This document shows, piece by piece, positions 7,898 through 16,509 of a stretch of 64,000 bases of DNA (positions are counted from its first letter, which is position 1; each line of letters starts with the position of its first letter). The stretch lies in assembly GCA_964438865.1 (NCBI GenBank), contig CAYTMI010000006.1, positions 136,626 through 200,625 on the forward strand. The letters are read 5' to 3'. The position numbers and the translations under genes are program-made. The notes under the pieces are model-generated. The model was not told the origin of the DNA and made no database searches. It saw only the letters and a program-made list of their open reading frames with translations. Source of the DNA: G016234445 sp964438865 (GTDB lineage: Bacteria; Chloroflexota; Dehalococcoidia; Tepidiformales; Tepidiformaceae).

Positions 7898-8841
7898 GCG
7901 AGCACCACTTCGTCGGCGAGGTTGCCTCGTTCGCCGTTGACGAACGCTGCACCCGGCGTGCGCGTTGATCCGCCGCGCTGCACTTCTTCGAGCACCAGGA
8001 GGCCGCCGGCGAACGCCACCGCCGGCTCACGACCGAGAAGGACGAGGGCCCCCGGACGGTGCGCGGGCGAGCCTGGTGCGACGCGCGCCCTCCAGATAGC
8101 GAGGCGGCCGCCGCGGTATTCCACGAAGGCGCCCGGCCAGGGGTTGTAGGCTCGGACGGCGCGCTCTGCTTCGACTGCGGTCATGGAGGCGCGGAGGTGG
8201 CCGTCGGCCTTCGCGAGGAGCGGGCAGTAGGTAACCAGCGCGTCGTCCTGGGGTTGTGCCGCCAGGTCGCCGTCAAACCAGGGCGGGAGGGTAGCGATAA
8301 GCGTGCGCGCGCCGAGGGCGGCGAGGTCGAGTTCGGCCTCGCCCGCGGTGACGTCCCGGCGCAGGAGATATCGCGCCCGGGCGATGATGGGGCCTGCGTC
8401 CATTTTCGCGCTCATCTCCATGATGGTAACTCCTGTTTCGGAGTCGCCGGCGAGGATTGCAGCGTTGATGGGCGACGGACCGCGCCAGCGGGGCAGCAAG
8501 GAAGCGTGGACGTTCACGCAACCCCGCGACGGCACCGCCAGGACTGCTCGCGGCAGGATCTTGCCGTAGGCCGCGACCACAAATAGGTCCGCGCGGAAGG
8601 AGGCAAGATGCGCGCGCACGCTTTCGTCCCGGAAGGAGTCCGGCTGGAAGACCGGCAGGCCGCGTTCCAGGGCGGCAACCTTCACCGCCGGCGGCTTCGT
8701 CGCGCCCCCGCGCCCCGCCGGCCGGTCGGGCTGGGAGACGGCGCCGACCACCGCGTAACCGGAATCCAGGAGCGCGTTCAAGGAAGGGACGGAGAATTCC
8801 GGTGAGCCCATGAAGACGACGCGGACATCCCGGGGATTCAT
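7894..8841 (-). CDS. fmt: Methionyl-tRNA formyltransferase
   Basis: A 315-residue enzyme that formylates initiator Met-tRNA with 10-formyl-THF. It opens with VVFMGSPEFSVPSL. The catalytic Asn-His-Asp framework appears as CVNVHASLLPRWRGPSPINAAIL (Asn-x-His) and GVTIMEMSAKMDAGPI (Asp). The C-terminal OB-like domain follows from about residue 205. A GGGGGCGGG stretch precedes the ATG. It lies between the peptide-binding protein and rlmN in one operon. Confidence 0.96.
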   Translation of the reverse strand: MNPRDVRVVFMGSPEFSVPSLNALLDSGYAVVGAVSQPDRPAGRGGATKPPAVKVAALERGLPVFQPDSFRDESVRAHLASFRADLFVVAAYGKILPRAVLAVPSRGCVNVHASLLPRWRGPSPINAAILAGDSETGVTIMEMSAKMDAGPIIARARYLLRRDVTAGEAELDLAALGARTLIATLPPWFDGDLAAQPQDDALVTYCPLLAKADGHLRASMTAVEAERAVRAYNPWPGAFVEYRGGRLAIWRARVAPGSPAHRPGALVLLGREPAVAFAGGLLVLEEVQRGGSTRTPGAAFVNGERGNLADEVVLA

Positions 8842-8854
8842 CCCGCCCCCTGGA

Positions 8855-10495
8855 CTACTGATTCCATTTGAGCACGTCAGCGAAGCGTAGCGAGGGTGCG
8901 AAGAGGACGTCGGGGGAGAGTCCCTTGATGTCGTTCGTGTGGACGTAGGTGTACCGCGGATAGGCGATGACGACGCTGGGGGCGTTTTCCTGCCAGACCT
9001 CCTGGAGCTGGCGATAGAGGTCGGCCCTCACCTCCACGTCGTTCGTCGTCCTGCCTTTTTCGATGAGGCCGTCGGCAACCTGGTCGGCGAAGTTGGCGAT
9101 GTTGAGCCCGGCGGCGCCCATCTGGGAGCTGTGCCAGCCGGCGTAAAGGTCCGGGTCGGGCCCCTGGTCCCAACCAGCGATGGCGGCTTCATACTTGCGC
9201 TCCTGGAGGAAGTCGCGCCAGAGGACGGAAAAGGTGGTACTGGCCACGGTGGCGCGGATGCCGAGCGGCTCCAGTTGCTTCGCGATCTCGTTGGCGACGG
9301 CAAGGCGAAGGGGGTCGTTGTCGGTGCGAATGGTGAAGCGGAACTCCTGGCCGTTGCGGACGAGGATACCGGTGGTCGGGTGGGCCTTCCAACCCGCTTC
9401 TTCGAGCAGCTTCGCGGCGGTCGCGCGGTCGGGGACGACGTCGTCGTACTGTTTCGCATAGGCCCAGGTGCCAGGCGCCACGGCCGAACTGGAGGGCGCG
9501 GCAAGCCCGCGGAAAGCCTTGTCCACGATCGCCCGGCGGTCGATGGCGATCGAAACGGCGCGGCGCACCCGCTCGTCCTGGAAGGTGTCTGCCAGGTCGT
9601 TGTTCAGGTAGAGGAGCAGGTAGGCGGCCCGCTGCGGCTGTTCGATGACGGTGCCCTTGATGCGCTTCAACTCCGCCAGCTGGGCCTCGGTGAGGGCGTC
9701 CCGAATGAGGATGCCGTCGATATCGCCGTCCTGCAGGGCCCGGATTGCCGCCGGGTAGTCCGTGTAGAAGCGAAGCCGGAGCGACGAGACTCCCGGCTGC
9801 CCGCGGTGGTACGACGGGGATGCCTTGAGGAGCGCTTCGGTCGAATCCAGCGACTCCAGGACGTAAGGGCCGCTGCCGACGGGCGCCGCGTTAAACGGCG
9901 CATCGAACAACTCGGCGGCGGTCCGGCTGCCCAGGAGGTGCTCCGGCAGGATCCCGATGGTGGTGTTGCGGGCAAGAAACGGGGCGGAAGGCTGTTTCAG
10001 CGTGAAGGTGACCGTCTGGGAATCTGGCGTGGCGACTTCGATCCCCAGCCAGCCCTCGGCGAGGGTGGGGTCTCCCTTGAAGTCCGGGCTGGTGAGCGCG
10101 GCGATCGTAAAGGCCACATCGCGCGACGTCAGTGGCTGGCCATCGTGCCATTGAAGGTTCTTGCGAAGGCGGAAGGTGTAGACGCGGCCGTCGCTGGAGA
10201 TCTCCGGTGACTCGGCGAGGTCGGGGATGACGGTGCCGTCTGGGCTGAGCCGGCTGAGCCCGGCAAAGACCAGCTGGGAGAGGTCGGCATCCACGGCGTT
10301 GGAGGAAGCGTAGAGCGGGTTCACGCGCTGCCATGTGCCGGCAACGCCCTCGACGTACCCGCCGTCCATGTTAAGGACGACGTTTTCGGAGTCGTTCAGG
10401 CGGAGGAAGAGGACCCCCATGGCGGCGGCGAGCGCGACAAGGAAGAAGCCGCCAAAGAGGAGGGGGACGCGGGTTCGCGAAGACTCGCGGGCCAT
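8855..10495 (-). CDS. Peptide/nickel ABC transporter substrate-binding protein (family 5 SBP), membrane-anchored
   Basis: A 546-residue extracytoplasmic binding protein. A short basic N-terminus and one hydrophobic helix (about residues 10-30) serve as an uncleaved anchor or signal; I see no lipobox Cys. Family 5 features are NPLYASSNAVDADLSQLVFAGL, RKNLQWHDGQPLTSRDVAFT, GSGPYVLES and VRRAVSIAIDRRAI. No permease or ATPase genes adjoin it; it sits between secG and fmt, so the partner transporter must lie elsewhere. The ligand cannot be read from sequence. Confidence 0.88.
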   Translation of the reverse strand: MARESSRTRVPLLFGGFFLVALAAAMGVLFLRLNDSENVVLNMDGGYVEGVAGTWQRVNPLYASSNAVDADLSQLVFAGLSRLSPDGTVIPDLAESPEISSDGRVYTFRLRKNLQWHDGQPLTSRDVAFTIAALTSPDFKGDPTLAEGWLGIEVATPDSQTVTFTLKQPSAPFLARNTTIGILPEHLLGSRTAAELFDAPFNAAPVGSGPYVLESLDSTEALLKASPSYHRGQPGVSSLRLRFYTDYPAAIRALQDGDIDGILIRDALTEAQLAELKRIKGTVIEQPQRAAYLLLYLNNDLADTFQDERVRRAVSIAIDRRAIVDKAFRGLAAPSSSAVAPGTWAYAKQYDDVVPDRATAAKLLEEAGWKAHPTTGILVRNGQEFRFTIRTDNDPLRLAVANEIAKQLEPLGIRATVASTTFSVLWRDFLQERKYEAAIAGWDQGPDPDLYAGWHSSQMGAAGLNIANFADQVADGLIEKGRTTNDVEVRADLYRQLQEVWQENAPSVVIAYPRYTYVHTNDIKGLSPDVLFAPSLRFADVLKWNQ

Positions 10496-10503
10496 GGGCG
10501 GGG

Positions 10504-10725
10504 TTACTTTTGCGACTGGACGCTCAGGAAAGATACGAAGATGAAGACGATCGTGAGGAGGATCGTGGCCTGGAACAGCGTCTTTTCGAGGCCGCGCTTC
10601 GTGCGATAGACCGAGCCACCCGACATGCCGCCGAGGGCAGCGCCGAAGCCGGAGCCCTTCACCTGGAGGAGGATGATGACGATGAGGATGACAGAGATAA
10701 CAATCTGAAGAAGGTTGAGAAACAT
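10504..10725 (-). CDS. secG: Preprotein translocase subunit SecG
   Basis: A 73-residue membrane protein with two hydrophobic helices (about 1-22 and 50-70) separated by the conserved loop LLQVKGSGFGAALGGMSGGSVYRTKRGLEK. That segment is diagnostic of SecG, the accessory subunit of the SecYEG channel. It lies three bases after yvcK and nine before the substrate-binding protein, clearly within the operon. Confidence 0.95.
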   Translation of the reverse strand: MFLNLLQIVISVILIVIILLQVKGSGFGAALGGMSGGSVYRTKRGLEKTLFQATILLTIVFIFVSFLSVQSQK

Positions 10726-10728
10726 GCG

Positions 10729-12078
10729 CTACCGTGTCGCCACAAGCACTTCGTCCGCGACCGGACGAGAGCTAAGGCTGGAACTCGAATCCCGGCCATC
10801 GTACAGCCGGAGCACGGTAGCGGCGAGCTTCACGGGATCGTGCCGGTAACGATTGGCGTCGGAAACAACGTCGGCTTCGATCAGGCGAACGTGGCTGTAC
10901 GCGGCGATCTGTTCCCCGTTGACAGCGACAGGGTTGGAATGCCACGCCTCCGGGAGCGGCGACGGCGGGATGTTGTTGTTCGCGACGACCGCCTGGATGA
11001 CCCCCTTGAAGGTGTGGCTCTCCACTGCCGCCACGTGGTCAGCAACCGAGAAGCCGTCGGTTTCGCCGTGCTGGGTAGCGACGTTGCAGACGAACACCCG
11101 CGTGGCGGCCGTGGCCATCAACGCCTTCTGGATGCCCGGTACCAGGAGATTGGGCAGCACGCTCGTGTATAGGCTCCCCGGACCGATGACAACAAGGTCC
11201 GCTTCGAGGATGGCCCGGACGGCATCAGGGTGGGCCTCGGCGTCGGGCGGGTTGAGGAAGAGTTCGTGGATGGCAGCGCCGTGCTCGGTGATGTTGTGTT
11301 CGCCGTGGACCATCTCGTCTTCGTGGGTGCGAGCGCTGAGGGTTACGTCCTCCAGCGTCGACGGCAGGATGCTGCCGCGGACGTTGAGGATCTGGCTGGT
11401 TTCGTAGACCGCGGTTTCGAAGTTACCGGTGACTTCGGCCATCGCAACGATGAAGAGGTTGCCGAACGAGTGCCCTTCAAGGCCGGTGCCTTCCTTGAAC
11501 CGGTACTGGAAGAGGCGCGACATCAGCGGTTCGGCTTCGGCCAGGGCAGCGATACACTGGCGAATGTCGCCGGGGGCAACGACGCCGAACTCCTTGCGCA
11601 GGCGCCCGGTGCTGCCGCCATCGTCGGCAACGGTGACGATCGCCGTGAGGTTGCTCGTGTGGGCCTTGAGCCCGCGAAGGAGCATGGAGAGGCCAGTCCC
11701 TCCACCGATGGCGACGATCTTGGGGCCGCGGGCAAGGATCCGGCGGCGGTAGATCGTGTCTGCCATGTCCCGGTCACGGTCCGGGCGTACGAATGCCCAG
11801 AGCAACGATTCGTTCAGCTTCCAGATGGCCAGGCCGACCGTGGTAAGCGAGAGCGTGATGAAGAGCAGGCCCCTGGCCCACCGGGGGATGAACTGGAGGG
11901 TCAGGTAGTAAAACTCGCCCGGGAATTCGTAGACGAGGTAGGCCTCGCGAAGGACGTAGGCGATGCCGAGGCCCATCAGGCAGATGCCAAGGAGTAGCAG
12001 GCCGAGCCAGCGCTTGATGTGCATGCCCGGATAGAGCCACTTGAAAACGCTGTGTTCGCGAATCTGCTGGATGCTCAT
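10729..12078 (-). CDS. YvcK-family gluconeogenesis factor (UDP-sugar-binding), membrane-anchored form
   Basis: A 449-residue protein. Two hydrophobic segments (about residues 22-45 and 55-80) form an N-terminal membrane anchor. The YvcK/CofD-like domain follows from about residue 115 with IVAIGGGTGLSMLLRGLK, VTVADDGGSTGRLR and VVAPGDIRQCIAAL. In Bacillus, YvcK binds UDP-GlcNAc and is needed for cell shape and growth on gluconeogenic carbon. The usual whiA and rapZ neighbours are absent here; instead it leads secG, a binding protein, fmt and rlmN. An extended -10 (TGGTATACT) lies only 8 nt before the ATG. Confidence 0.9.
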   Translation of the reverse strand: MSIQQIREHSVFKWLYPGMHIKRWLGLLLLGICLMGLGIAYVLREAYLVYEFPGEFYYLTLQFIPRWARGLLFITLSLTTVGLAIWKLNESLLWAFVRPDRDRDMADTIYRRRILARGPKIVAIGGGTGLSMLLRGLKAHTSNLTAIVTVADDGGSTGRLRKEFGVVAPGDIRQCIAALAEAEPLMSRLFQYRFKEGTGLEGHSFGNLFIVAMAEVTGNFETAVYETSQILNVRGSILPSTLEDVTLSARTHEDEMVHGEHNITEHGAAIHELFLNPPDAEAHPDAVRAILEADLVVIGPGSLYTSVLPNLLVPGIQKALMATAATRVFVCNVATQHGETDGFSVADHVAAVESHTFKGVIQAVVANNNIPPSPLPEAWHSNPVAVNGEQIAAYSHVRLIEADVVSDANRYRHDPVKLAATVLRLYDGRDSSSSLSSRPVADEVLVATR

Positions 12079-12086
12079 TGGCGGTC

Positions 12087-12092
12087 AGTATA
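12087..12092 (-). promoter_or_regulatory. Extended -10 box (TGG TATACT) for the yvcK operon
   Basis: TATACT preceded by TGG on the minus strand stands 8 nt before the ATG at 12078, with no Shine-Dalgarno between. This implies an almost leaderless five-gene transcript. Confidence 0.6.
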
Positions 12093-12130
12093 CCAGCGTC
12101 GGCTGATACCGCTATGGAACGTAAACAATT

Positions 12131-13600
12131 TCATCCAAGTTCCTGCTTCAGCAGGTCCTGGATGACCTGGGGATTGGCCCGGCCCCGGGTTTCGCGCATG
12201 GCCTGGCCGGTCAGGAACTTCACCGCCGCTTCCTTTCCCGTACGATAGTCATCGACCGCCTTCTCGTTCGCGGCGATGACTTTGCGGACCACGCCGAGGA
12301 GTTCATCAGAGCCACTGATCTGGCCCATGCCCCCGGATTCGACGATCTCCTGCGCGGCGCGGCCGGTGGCAACCATCTGCTCGAAGACCTCTTTGCCGAC
12401 GGCGGCCGTGACCTTGCCGTCCTCCACGAGTCGAATCAGCGCGGCGAGCGAATTCGCAGCCACAGGGAAAGCGGCGATCTCCTTGCCGGTGGCGTTCGAC
12501 CAGCGCCCGACTTCGCCCAGCACCCAGTTGGCAGCGAGCTTCGCGGAACGCTGCGGGTCGGGGGCAAGGGCGCGGCTGACTTCTTCGTAATAGTCGGCGC
12601 GGTCGCGGCTTTCGGTCAGGGTGGCAGCTTCGGCCTCTGACAGCCCGAGGCTTGCAAACCGGCGCCGGCGGGCATCGGGCAGCTCCGGCAGCTTCGCCCT
12701 CTGGGTGGCCACATATTCGGGCGAAAACCGCAGAGATGGCAGGTCCGGCTCGGGGAAGTAGCGGTAGTCGTGGGCGCTTTCCTTCGAACGCTGGCTCACG
12801 GTCTCGCCACGCTCGTCGACCCAGCCGCGCGTCTGCTGGGGGATGCTCCCGCCGGCGTCGAGGATCGCGGCCTGGCGCTTCTGTTCGAAGACCAGGGCGT
12901 CGTGGACGGCGCGGAAGCTGTTCATGTTCTTGACCTCGACCTTGCTGCCCAGGGGGGTCGTGCCGCGGGGACGCAGGCTGATGTTCGCGTCGCAGCGGAA
13001 GTTGCCGTCTTCCATGTTCGCTTCGCTGACGCCGATGTAGCGAAGCACCTGGCGGAGGCGGACGAGGTATTCCCGCGCTTCGGCCGGGGTACGCATGTCC
13101 GGCTCGCTCACGATCTCCATGAGCGGGGTCCCAGAGCGGTTCACGTCGAGGAGGCTGTAGCCTTCGCCGGTCACCGCGTCCGTGCGGTGGAGGAGTCGGG
13201 CGGTGTCTTCTTCCATGTGGACGCGGGTGATCCCGATCCGCCGGGTCGCGCCTTCGACTTCGATGTCGAGCCGCCCGTCGTGGCACACGGGGAGGTCGTA
13301 CTGGGAGATCTGGTAGCCCTTCATCAGGTCGGGGTAGGGGTAGTTCTTGCGGTCGAACTTGCTGGAGGGGGAGATTTCGCAGTTGAGGGCCAGACCGGTC
13401 ATGACGATGAAGGCGATGGCCTGTTCGTTGATGACGGGGAGCACGCCGGGCATGCCGAGGCAGACGGGGCAGACGTGGGTGTTCGGCTCAGCGCCGGAAT
13501 AGTCGGCGTTGCAGCCGCAGAACATCTTGCTCTTCGTGACAAGCTGGCAATGCACCTCGAGACCGATGACAGTCTCGAAATCGGTGGCTACAGCGGTCAA
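12131..13600 (-). CDS. gatB: Asp/Glu-tRNA(Asn/Gln) amidotransferase subunit B
   Basis: About 489 residues. GatB binds misacylated tRNA and activates the carboxylate for amidation within GatCAB. It shows FETVIGLEVHCQLVTKSKMFCGC, the Zn/phosphate region PNTHVCPVCLGMPG, YFYPDLMKGYQISQYD-type catalytic-core residues (KNYPYPDLMKGYQ) and the C-terminal YqeY tail ending in QVIQDLLKQELG. I chose the TTG at 13600 because GGAGG lies 6 nt upstream and the alignment begins there. A TTG at 13627, five bases after TATACT (13633-13638), is the alternative. gatA and gatC are not adjacent. Confidence 0.93.
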   Translation of the reverse strand: MTAVATDFETVIGLEVHCQLVTKSKMFCGCNADYSGAEPNTHVCPVCLGMPGVLPVINEQAIAFIVMTGLALNCEISPSSKFDRKNYPYPDLMKGYQISQYDLPVCHDGRLDIEVEGATRRIGITRVHMEEDTARLLHRTDAVTGEGYSLLDVNRSGTPLMEIVSEPDMRTPAEAREYLVRLRQVLRYIGVSEANMEDGNFRCDANISLRPRGTTPLGSKVEVKNMNSFRAVHDALVFEQKRQAAILDAGGSIPQQTRGWVDERGETVSQRSKESAHDYRYFPEPDLPSLRFSPEYVATQRAKLPELPDARRRRFASLGLSEAEAATLTESRDRADYYEEVSRALAPDPQRSAKLAANWVLGEVGRWSNATGKEIAAFPVAANSLAALIRLVEDGKVTAAVGKEVFEQMVATGRAAQEIVESGGMGQISGSDELLGVVRKVIAANEKAVDDYRTGKEAAVKFLTGQAMRETRGRANPQVIQDLLKQELG

Positions 13601-13632
13601 ACCAATCCTCCGCGTCCCGGGGGGCAAGTTCG

Positions 13633-13638
13633 AGTATA
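13633..13638 (-). promoter_or_regulatory. -10 box TATACT for gatB
   Basis: A perfect TATACT on the minus strand. Transcription near 13626 would give a leader of about 25 nt carrying the GGAGG used by the TTG start at 13600. Confidence 0.5.
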
Positions 13639-13711
13639 GGCAGCGGTGAAGCTGAGGAACAATGCGCGACGCCCCTGATAGCCCAGACGCCGCGGTGCCC
13701 GGGAATGTTGC

Positions 13712-14146
13712 TTAGCGCGCCGACGACGGCGGGGAAGCGAAAACCCAACGGTCGCCGACGACGAAATTGAAGCTGGCGCCGGCGGCGATGCCGAGCATGC
13801 TCGCACCCAGGTAGTGGACCGCGGGGTCGGCGAGCAGGAAGACCGCTTCGTTGATCGCCGCCCCGACCGCGACCGCCAGGTTGAACCGGGCCAGCCGCCG
13901 CGTCCAGCCGTACGCGGCCGGCCTATGCCCGCGGTCTGACCACGTGAACACGGCGCTGAGCACGAAATTGACCTGTGCGGAGGCGACGAAGGCGATGCCG
14001 TTGCCGATGACACTCTCCATCCCCGACCGCACGAAGACGTGGAGGAGCAGCAGTTGGAGCCCCGCACAGGCGGCGCCGACCACGGCGAACCGGGCTGGCC
14101 GCGGGATGGGCGCCACATGGCGAGCGGCGATGAGCAGCGACGTCAA
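13712..14146 (-). CDS. GtrA-family membrane protein
   Basis: A 144-residue protein with four predicted membrane helices (about 20-40, 47-68, 85-105, 115-135) and the GtrA pattern RFAVVGAACAGLQLLLLHVFV ... NFVLSAVFTWSDR ... NFVVGDRWVF. GtrA proteins are thought to help flip or present polyprenyl-linked sugars for cell-surface glycosylation. The TTG start overlaps the stop of the GT39-type gene (TTGA), so the two are translationally coupled. Confidence 0.8.
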   Translation of the reverse strand: MTSLLIAARHVAPIPRPARFAVVGAACAGLQLLLLHVFVRSGMESVIGNGIAFVASAQVNFVLSAVFTWSDRGHRPAAYGWTRRLARFNLAVAVGAAINEAVFLLADPAVHYLGASMLGIAAGASFNFVVGDRWVFASPPSSAR

Positions 14147-16404
14147 TGCCGTGCCCCTGCGCCGCAGTCGAAGAGTGCACCGCCTGCGTTCGGGCCCTGA
14201 TTGGGGGCTTGGGCGGGCGCTCCCGGCTGGCCAGGCTGCGGACGAGCCACTTGCCCGGCGGGGGGAATGCCCTGCTGTGGAGCGTTGGTCCCCGGAGCCA
14301 CGGACTGGGCGGCGGCGGCTGGCTGGGCGCCCCGCCAGAGGGCGACGGGAACGGCGGTGCAGTGGGCGCTGACCCAGGCCGCATTCGCGCCCTGCTGCCC
14401 GCCTCCGGGGCCTGCCGCCGGTTGCCGCTGCACAGGGGCGTCGCCGGCAACGGGCACCCCCACGGCCGGCGCGGGACCCGCAGGAGCCCCGGTGCCCTGG
14501 AGGAGGAAGAAGCGGACCTTCCCGGAGGCGACGGCCTGCTCCAATTCCTGGGCTGTGAGGATGGGATCGCCGCCGCTGAAGCCGCCCAGCGCCATCACCG
14601 GCTCCCCGGTCGCGAGGATGATGCTCGAACCCTGCTGGCTGCTCACGGTGGCGAGGATGAACTCGGTGTCGCCACGGTTGGCGCTGAGATAGGCGACCAA
14701 AGGGTCGGCAGATGGGCTGACGCCGGCGCCGGCTGGCGGTCCGAAGCGGCCTCCCGCAACCGGGCCCGCGGCGGGGAGCCCCGAACTGCTCTGTCCGTCC
14801 CAGACGGTGACGGCGGCCCAGGCTGTCGGCGCTGCAAGAAGCGCGAGAAAGCCCGCAATCATGACGCCGGTAAGGACGATGCCCGGGACCTGCCGCCGGA
14901 CCAACCGGGCCGCCACGGGCGCCGCGAAAAGGAGCGCCGACGACGCCCCCGCGACGGCCAGTGCCGCAAGCAGTCGCCGGCGCCACTCGGGGTAGTCGCC
15001 GAGGATGACGAACTCGACGGCGGCCGAACCGGCGATCGCCAGGGGCAGAAGGACGGACCGCCAGTCACCGTGGCGGTACTGGCGCCAGAGAGCAGCGAAC
15101 CCGGCCGCGCAGAGCGCCGCAACCGGCGGCCCCAGCATCACCAGGTAATACCGGTGGAAGAGGTTGGCGGCGCTGAAGAAGACGACGTTGGTCACGAGCC
15201 ACGTGCCCCAGAGCACCAGGGCCTGGTGTTTCCGCTCGAGCGGCCATCGTGGGCGATGCTGGCCGGCGGCCGCGACAAGCCCGATGAGCGCCAGCGGCAG
15301 AAGCCAGCTCGCCTGTCCCGCAAGTTGCTGGTTGAACAGCCTGAAGACTCCACGTTCGCCGGTTTCGCCACCTCCCGGTCCTCCAGGTCCGCCCTGGTTC
15401 GGCTGGCCCTGGGCGCCTTGAGCCGGGGGCCCCGGCTGTCCTTGAACGGCCGGCTGTTGACCCTGCGCCGGTTGTTGCGGCTGTTGACCCTGTGCCGGTT
15501 GAACGGTCGCTTGCTGGGCGTCTGGTTGGGGCGCCGGGGAAGGATTGTTTCGACCGAAAAGCCCGCGCCCCGGCAGCAGCCGCGCCAGGCCGTTGTGGTT
15601 CCACATCAGGTCGAAGACCGAGTTGTCCTGGGTGGAGCCGACGTAAGGGCGCTGGTCCGCGGGCGTCAGTTCGACGGTGACCGCCCACGACATCGAAACC
15701 GCGACCATGACCACCAGGGCTGCGAACAGGTGCCCAAAGCGTGCCCTCCAGCCACCGGTCATCCCGAGGAAGTACAGGGCGGCCAGCGCAGGGACGACCA
15801 GGTAGGCCTGCATCATCTTGATGTTGAACCCGACTCCGACGAGCGCCGCGCCCGCCAGCAACCAGCGCAGGCTCGCCCTCTCCGTGGCTATCGTCACCGC
15901 CCAGGCAGCGAGCAGGAGCGCGAAGACCAGGACAACGTCGGAGGTGTTGTTCCGGCTGGCGGAGACGGTCACGGGGGTGACTGCAAGGACGAGGGCAGCG
16001 GCCACTCCCGGCCAGCGGCCGAAAACCCGGGCGACAAGGTGGTAGAGGATCGCGACGGAAGCGACGGCGGCCGCCGCCTGGGGCGCGAGCAGGCTCCAGC
16101 CGTGGAACCCGAACAGCTTGCTGCTCCAGACCTGCAGCCAGAGGCCGACTGGGGGCTTGTCGACCGAGACGAAACCGCCGGAGTCGTAGGACACGAAGTA
16201 GAAGTCGTGCCAGCTCGTGCCCATGCTCTTGGCGGCGGCGGCGTAGTAGAGGTTTGCGAAGCCTTCGCGGTTGAGCCGGAAGAACTCGAAGAAGACGCTC
16301 AGGGCGATCACCCCGGCCAGTGCGGCGTGGTGCGCGGCCAGGCGTCTCGGAATGCCAATGACCCGGACCCGGGAAAGGGTGCTGGAGGCGTTCACATTGA
16401 GCAC
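14143..16404 (-). CDS. Membrane glycosyltransferase, GT39/ArnT-like, with Q/P/G-rich extracytoplasmic insert
   Basis: A 753-residue polytopic protein. After the first helix come the family hallmarks EFFRLNREGFANLYYAAA and DSGGFVSVDKPPVGLW (catalytic Asp region and DKPP), then about ten more helices. Between roughly residues 285 and 345 sits a low-complexity Gln/Pro/Gly insert containing a duplicated PAQGQQP unit. DNA underneath has a 24-bp direct repeat (15451-15474 and 15478-15501, one mismatch). A second Pro/Gln-rich stretch precedes the C-terminal DCGAG. It probably moves a sugar from a polyprenyl-phosphate donor to a surface acceptor, with GtrA and perhaps the glycosyltransferase at 1527-2258. 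GTG start with GGAG upstream. Confidence 0.85.
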   Translation of the reverse strand: MLNVNASSTLSRVRVIGIPRRLAAHHAALAGVIALSVFFEFFRLNREGFANLYYAAAAKSMGTSWHDFYFVSYDSGGFVSVDKPPVGLWLQVWSSKLFGFHGWSLLAPQAAAAVASVAILYHLVARVFGRWPGVAAALVLAVTPVTVSASRNNTSDVVLVFALLLAAWAVTIATERASLRWLLAGAALVGVGFNIKMMQAYLVVPALAALYFLGMTGGWRARFGHLFAALVVMVAVSMSWAVTVELTPADQRPYVGSTQDNSVFDLMWNHNGLARLLPGRGLFGRNNPSPAPQPDAQQATVQPAQGQQPQQPAQGQQPAVQGQPGPPAQGAQGQPNQGGPGGPGGGETGERGVFRLFNQQLAGQASWLLPLALIGLVAAAGQHRPRWPLERKHQALVLWGTWLVTNVVFFSAANLFHRYYLVMLGPPVAALCAAGFAALWRQYRHGDWRSVLLPLAIAGSAAVEFVILGDYPEWRRRLLAALAVAGASSALLFAAPVAARLVRRQVPGIVLTGVMIAGFLALLAAPTAWAAVTVWDGQSSSGLPAAGPVAGGRFGPPAGAGVSPSADPLVAYLSANRGDTEFILATVSSQQGSSIILATGEPVMALGGFSGGDPILTAQELEQAVASGKVRFFLLQGTGAPAGPAPAVGVPVAGDAPVQRQPAAGPGGGQQGANAAWVSAHCTAVPVALWRGAQPAAAAQSVAPGTNAPQQGIPPAGQVARPQPGQPGAPAQAPNQGPNAGGALFDCGAGARH

Positions 16405-16509
16405 GCTGGGGGTCTCCGTTCGAAGGCGCGCGAGGGTGGGTCGGGCGTGCCTGTCCGGACACCATGGATCATCCGGCCGGAGAGTTGCGTTTCGAAACTG
16501 TAAAACACG

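Noticed and set aside
15440..15510. Short repeats resembling a CRISPR or tandem array
   Set aside because: Only two copies with a 3-bp spacer, inside the coding frame of the membrane transferase and explained by its low-complexity protein insert.
14146..16503. A 785-codon open frame on the plus strand opposite the GT39-type gene
   Set aside because: It is the exact antisense of a clear membrane-protein gene, lacks a ribosome-binding site, and its Arg/Gly/His-rich composition is typical of a shadow frame in GC-rich DNA.
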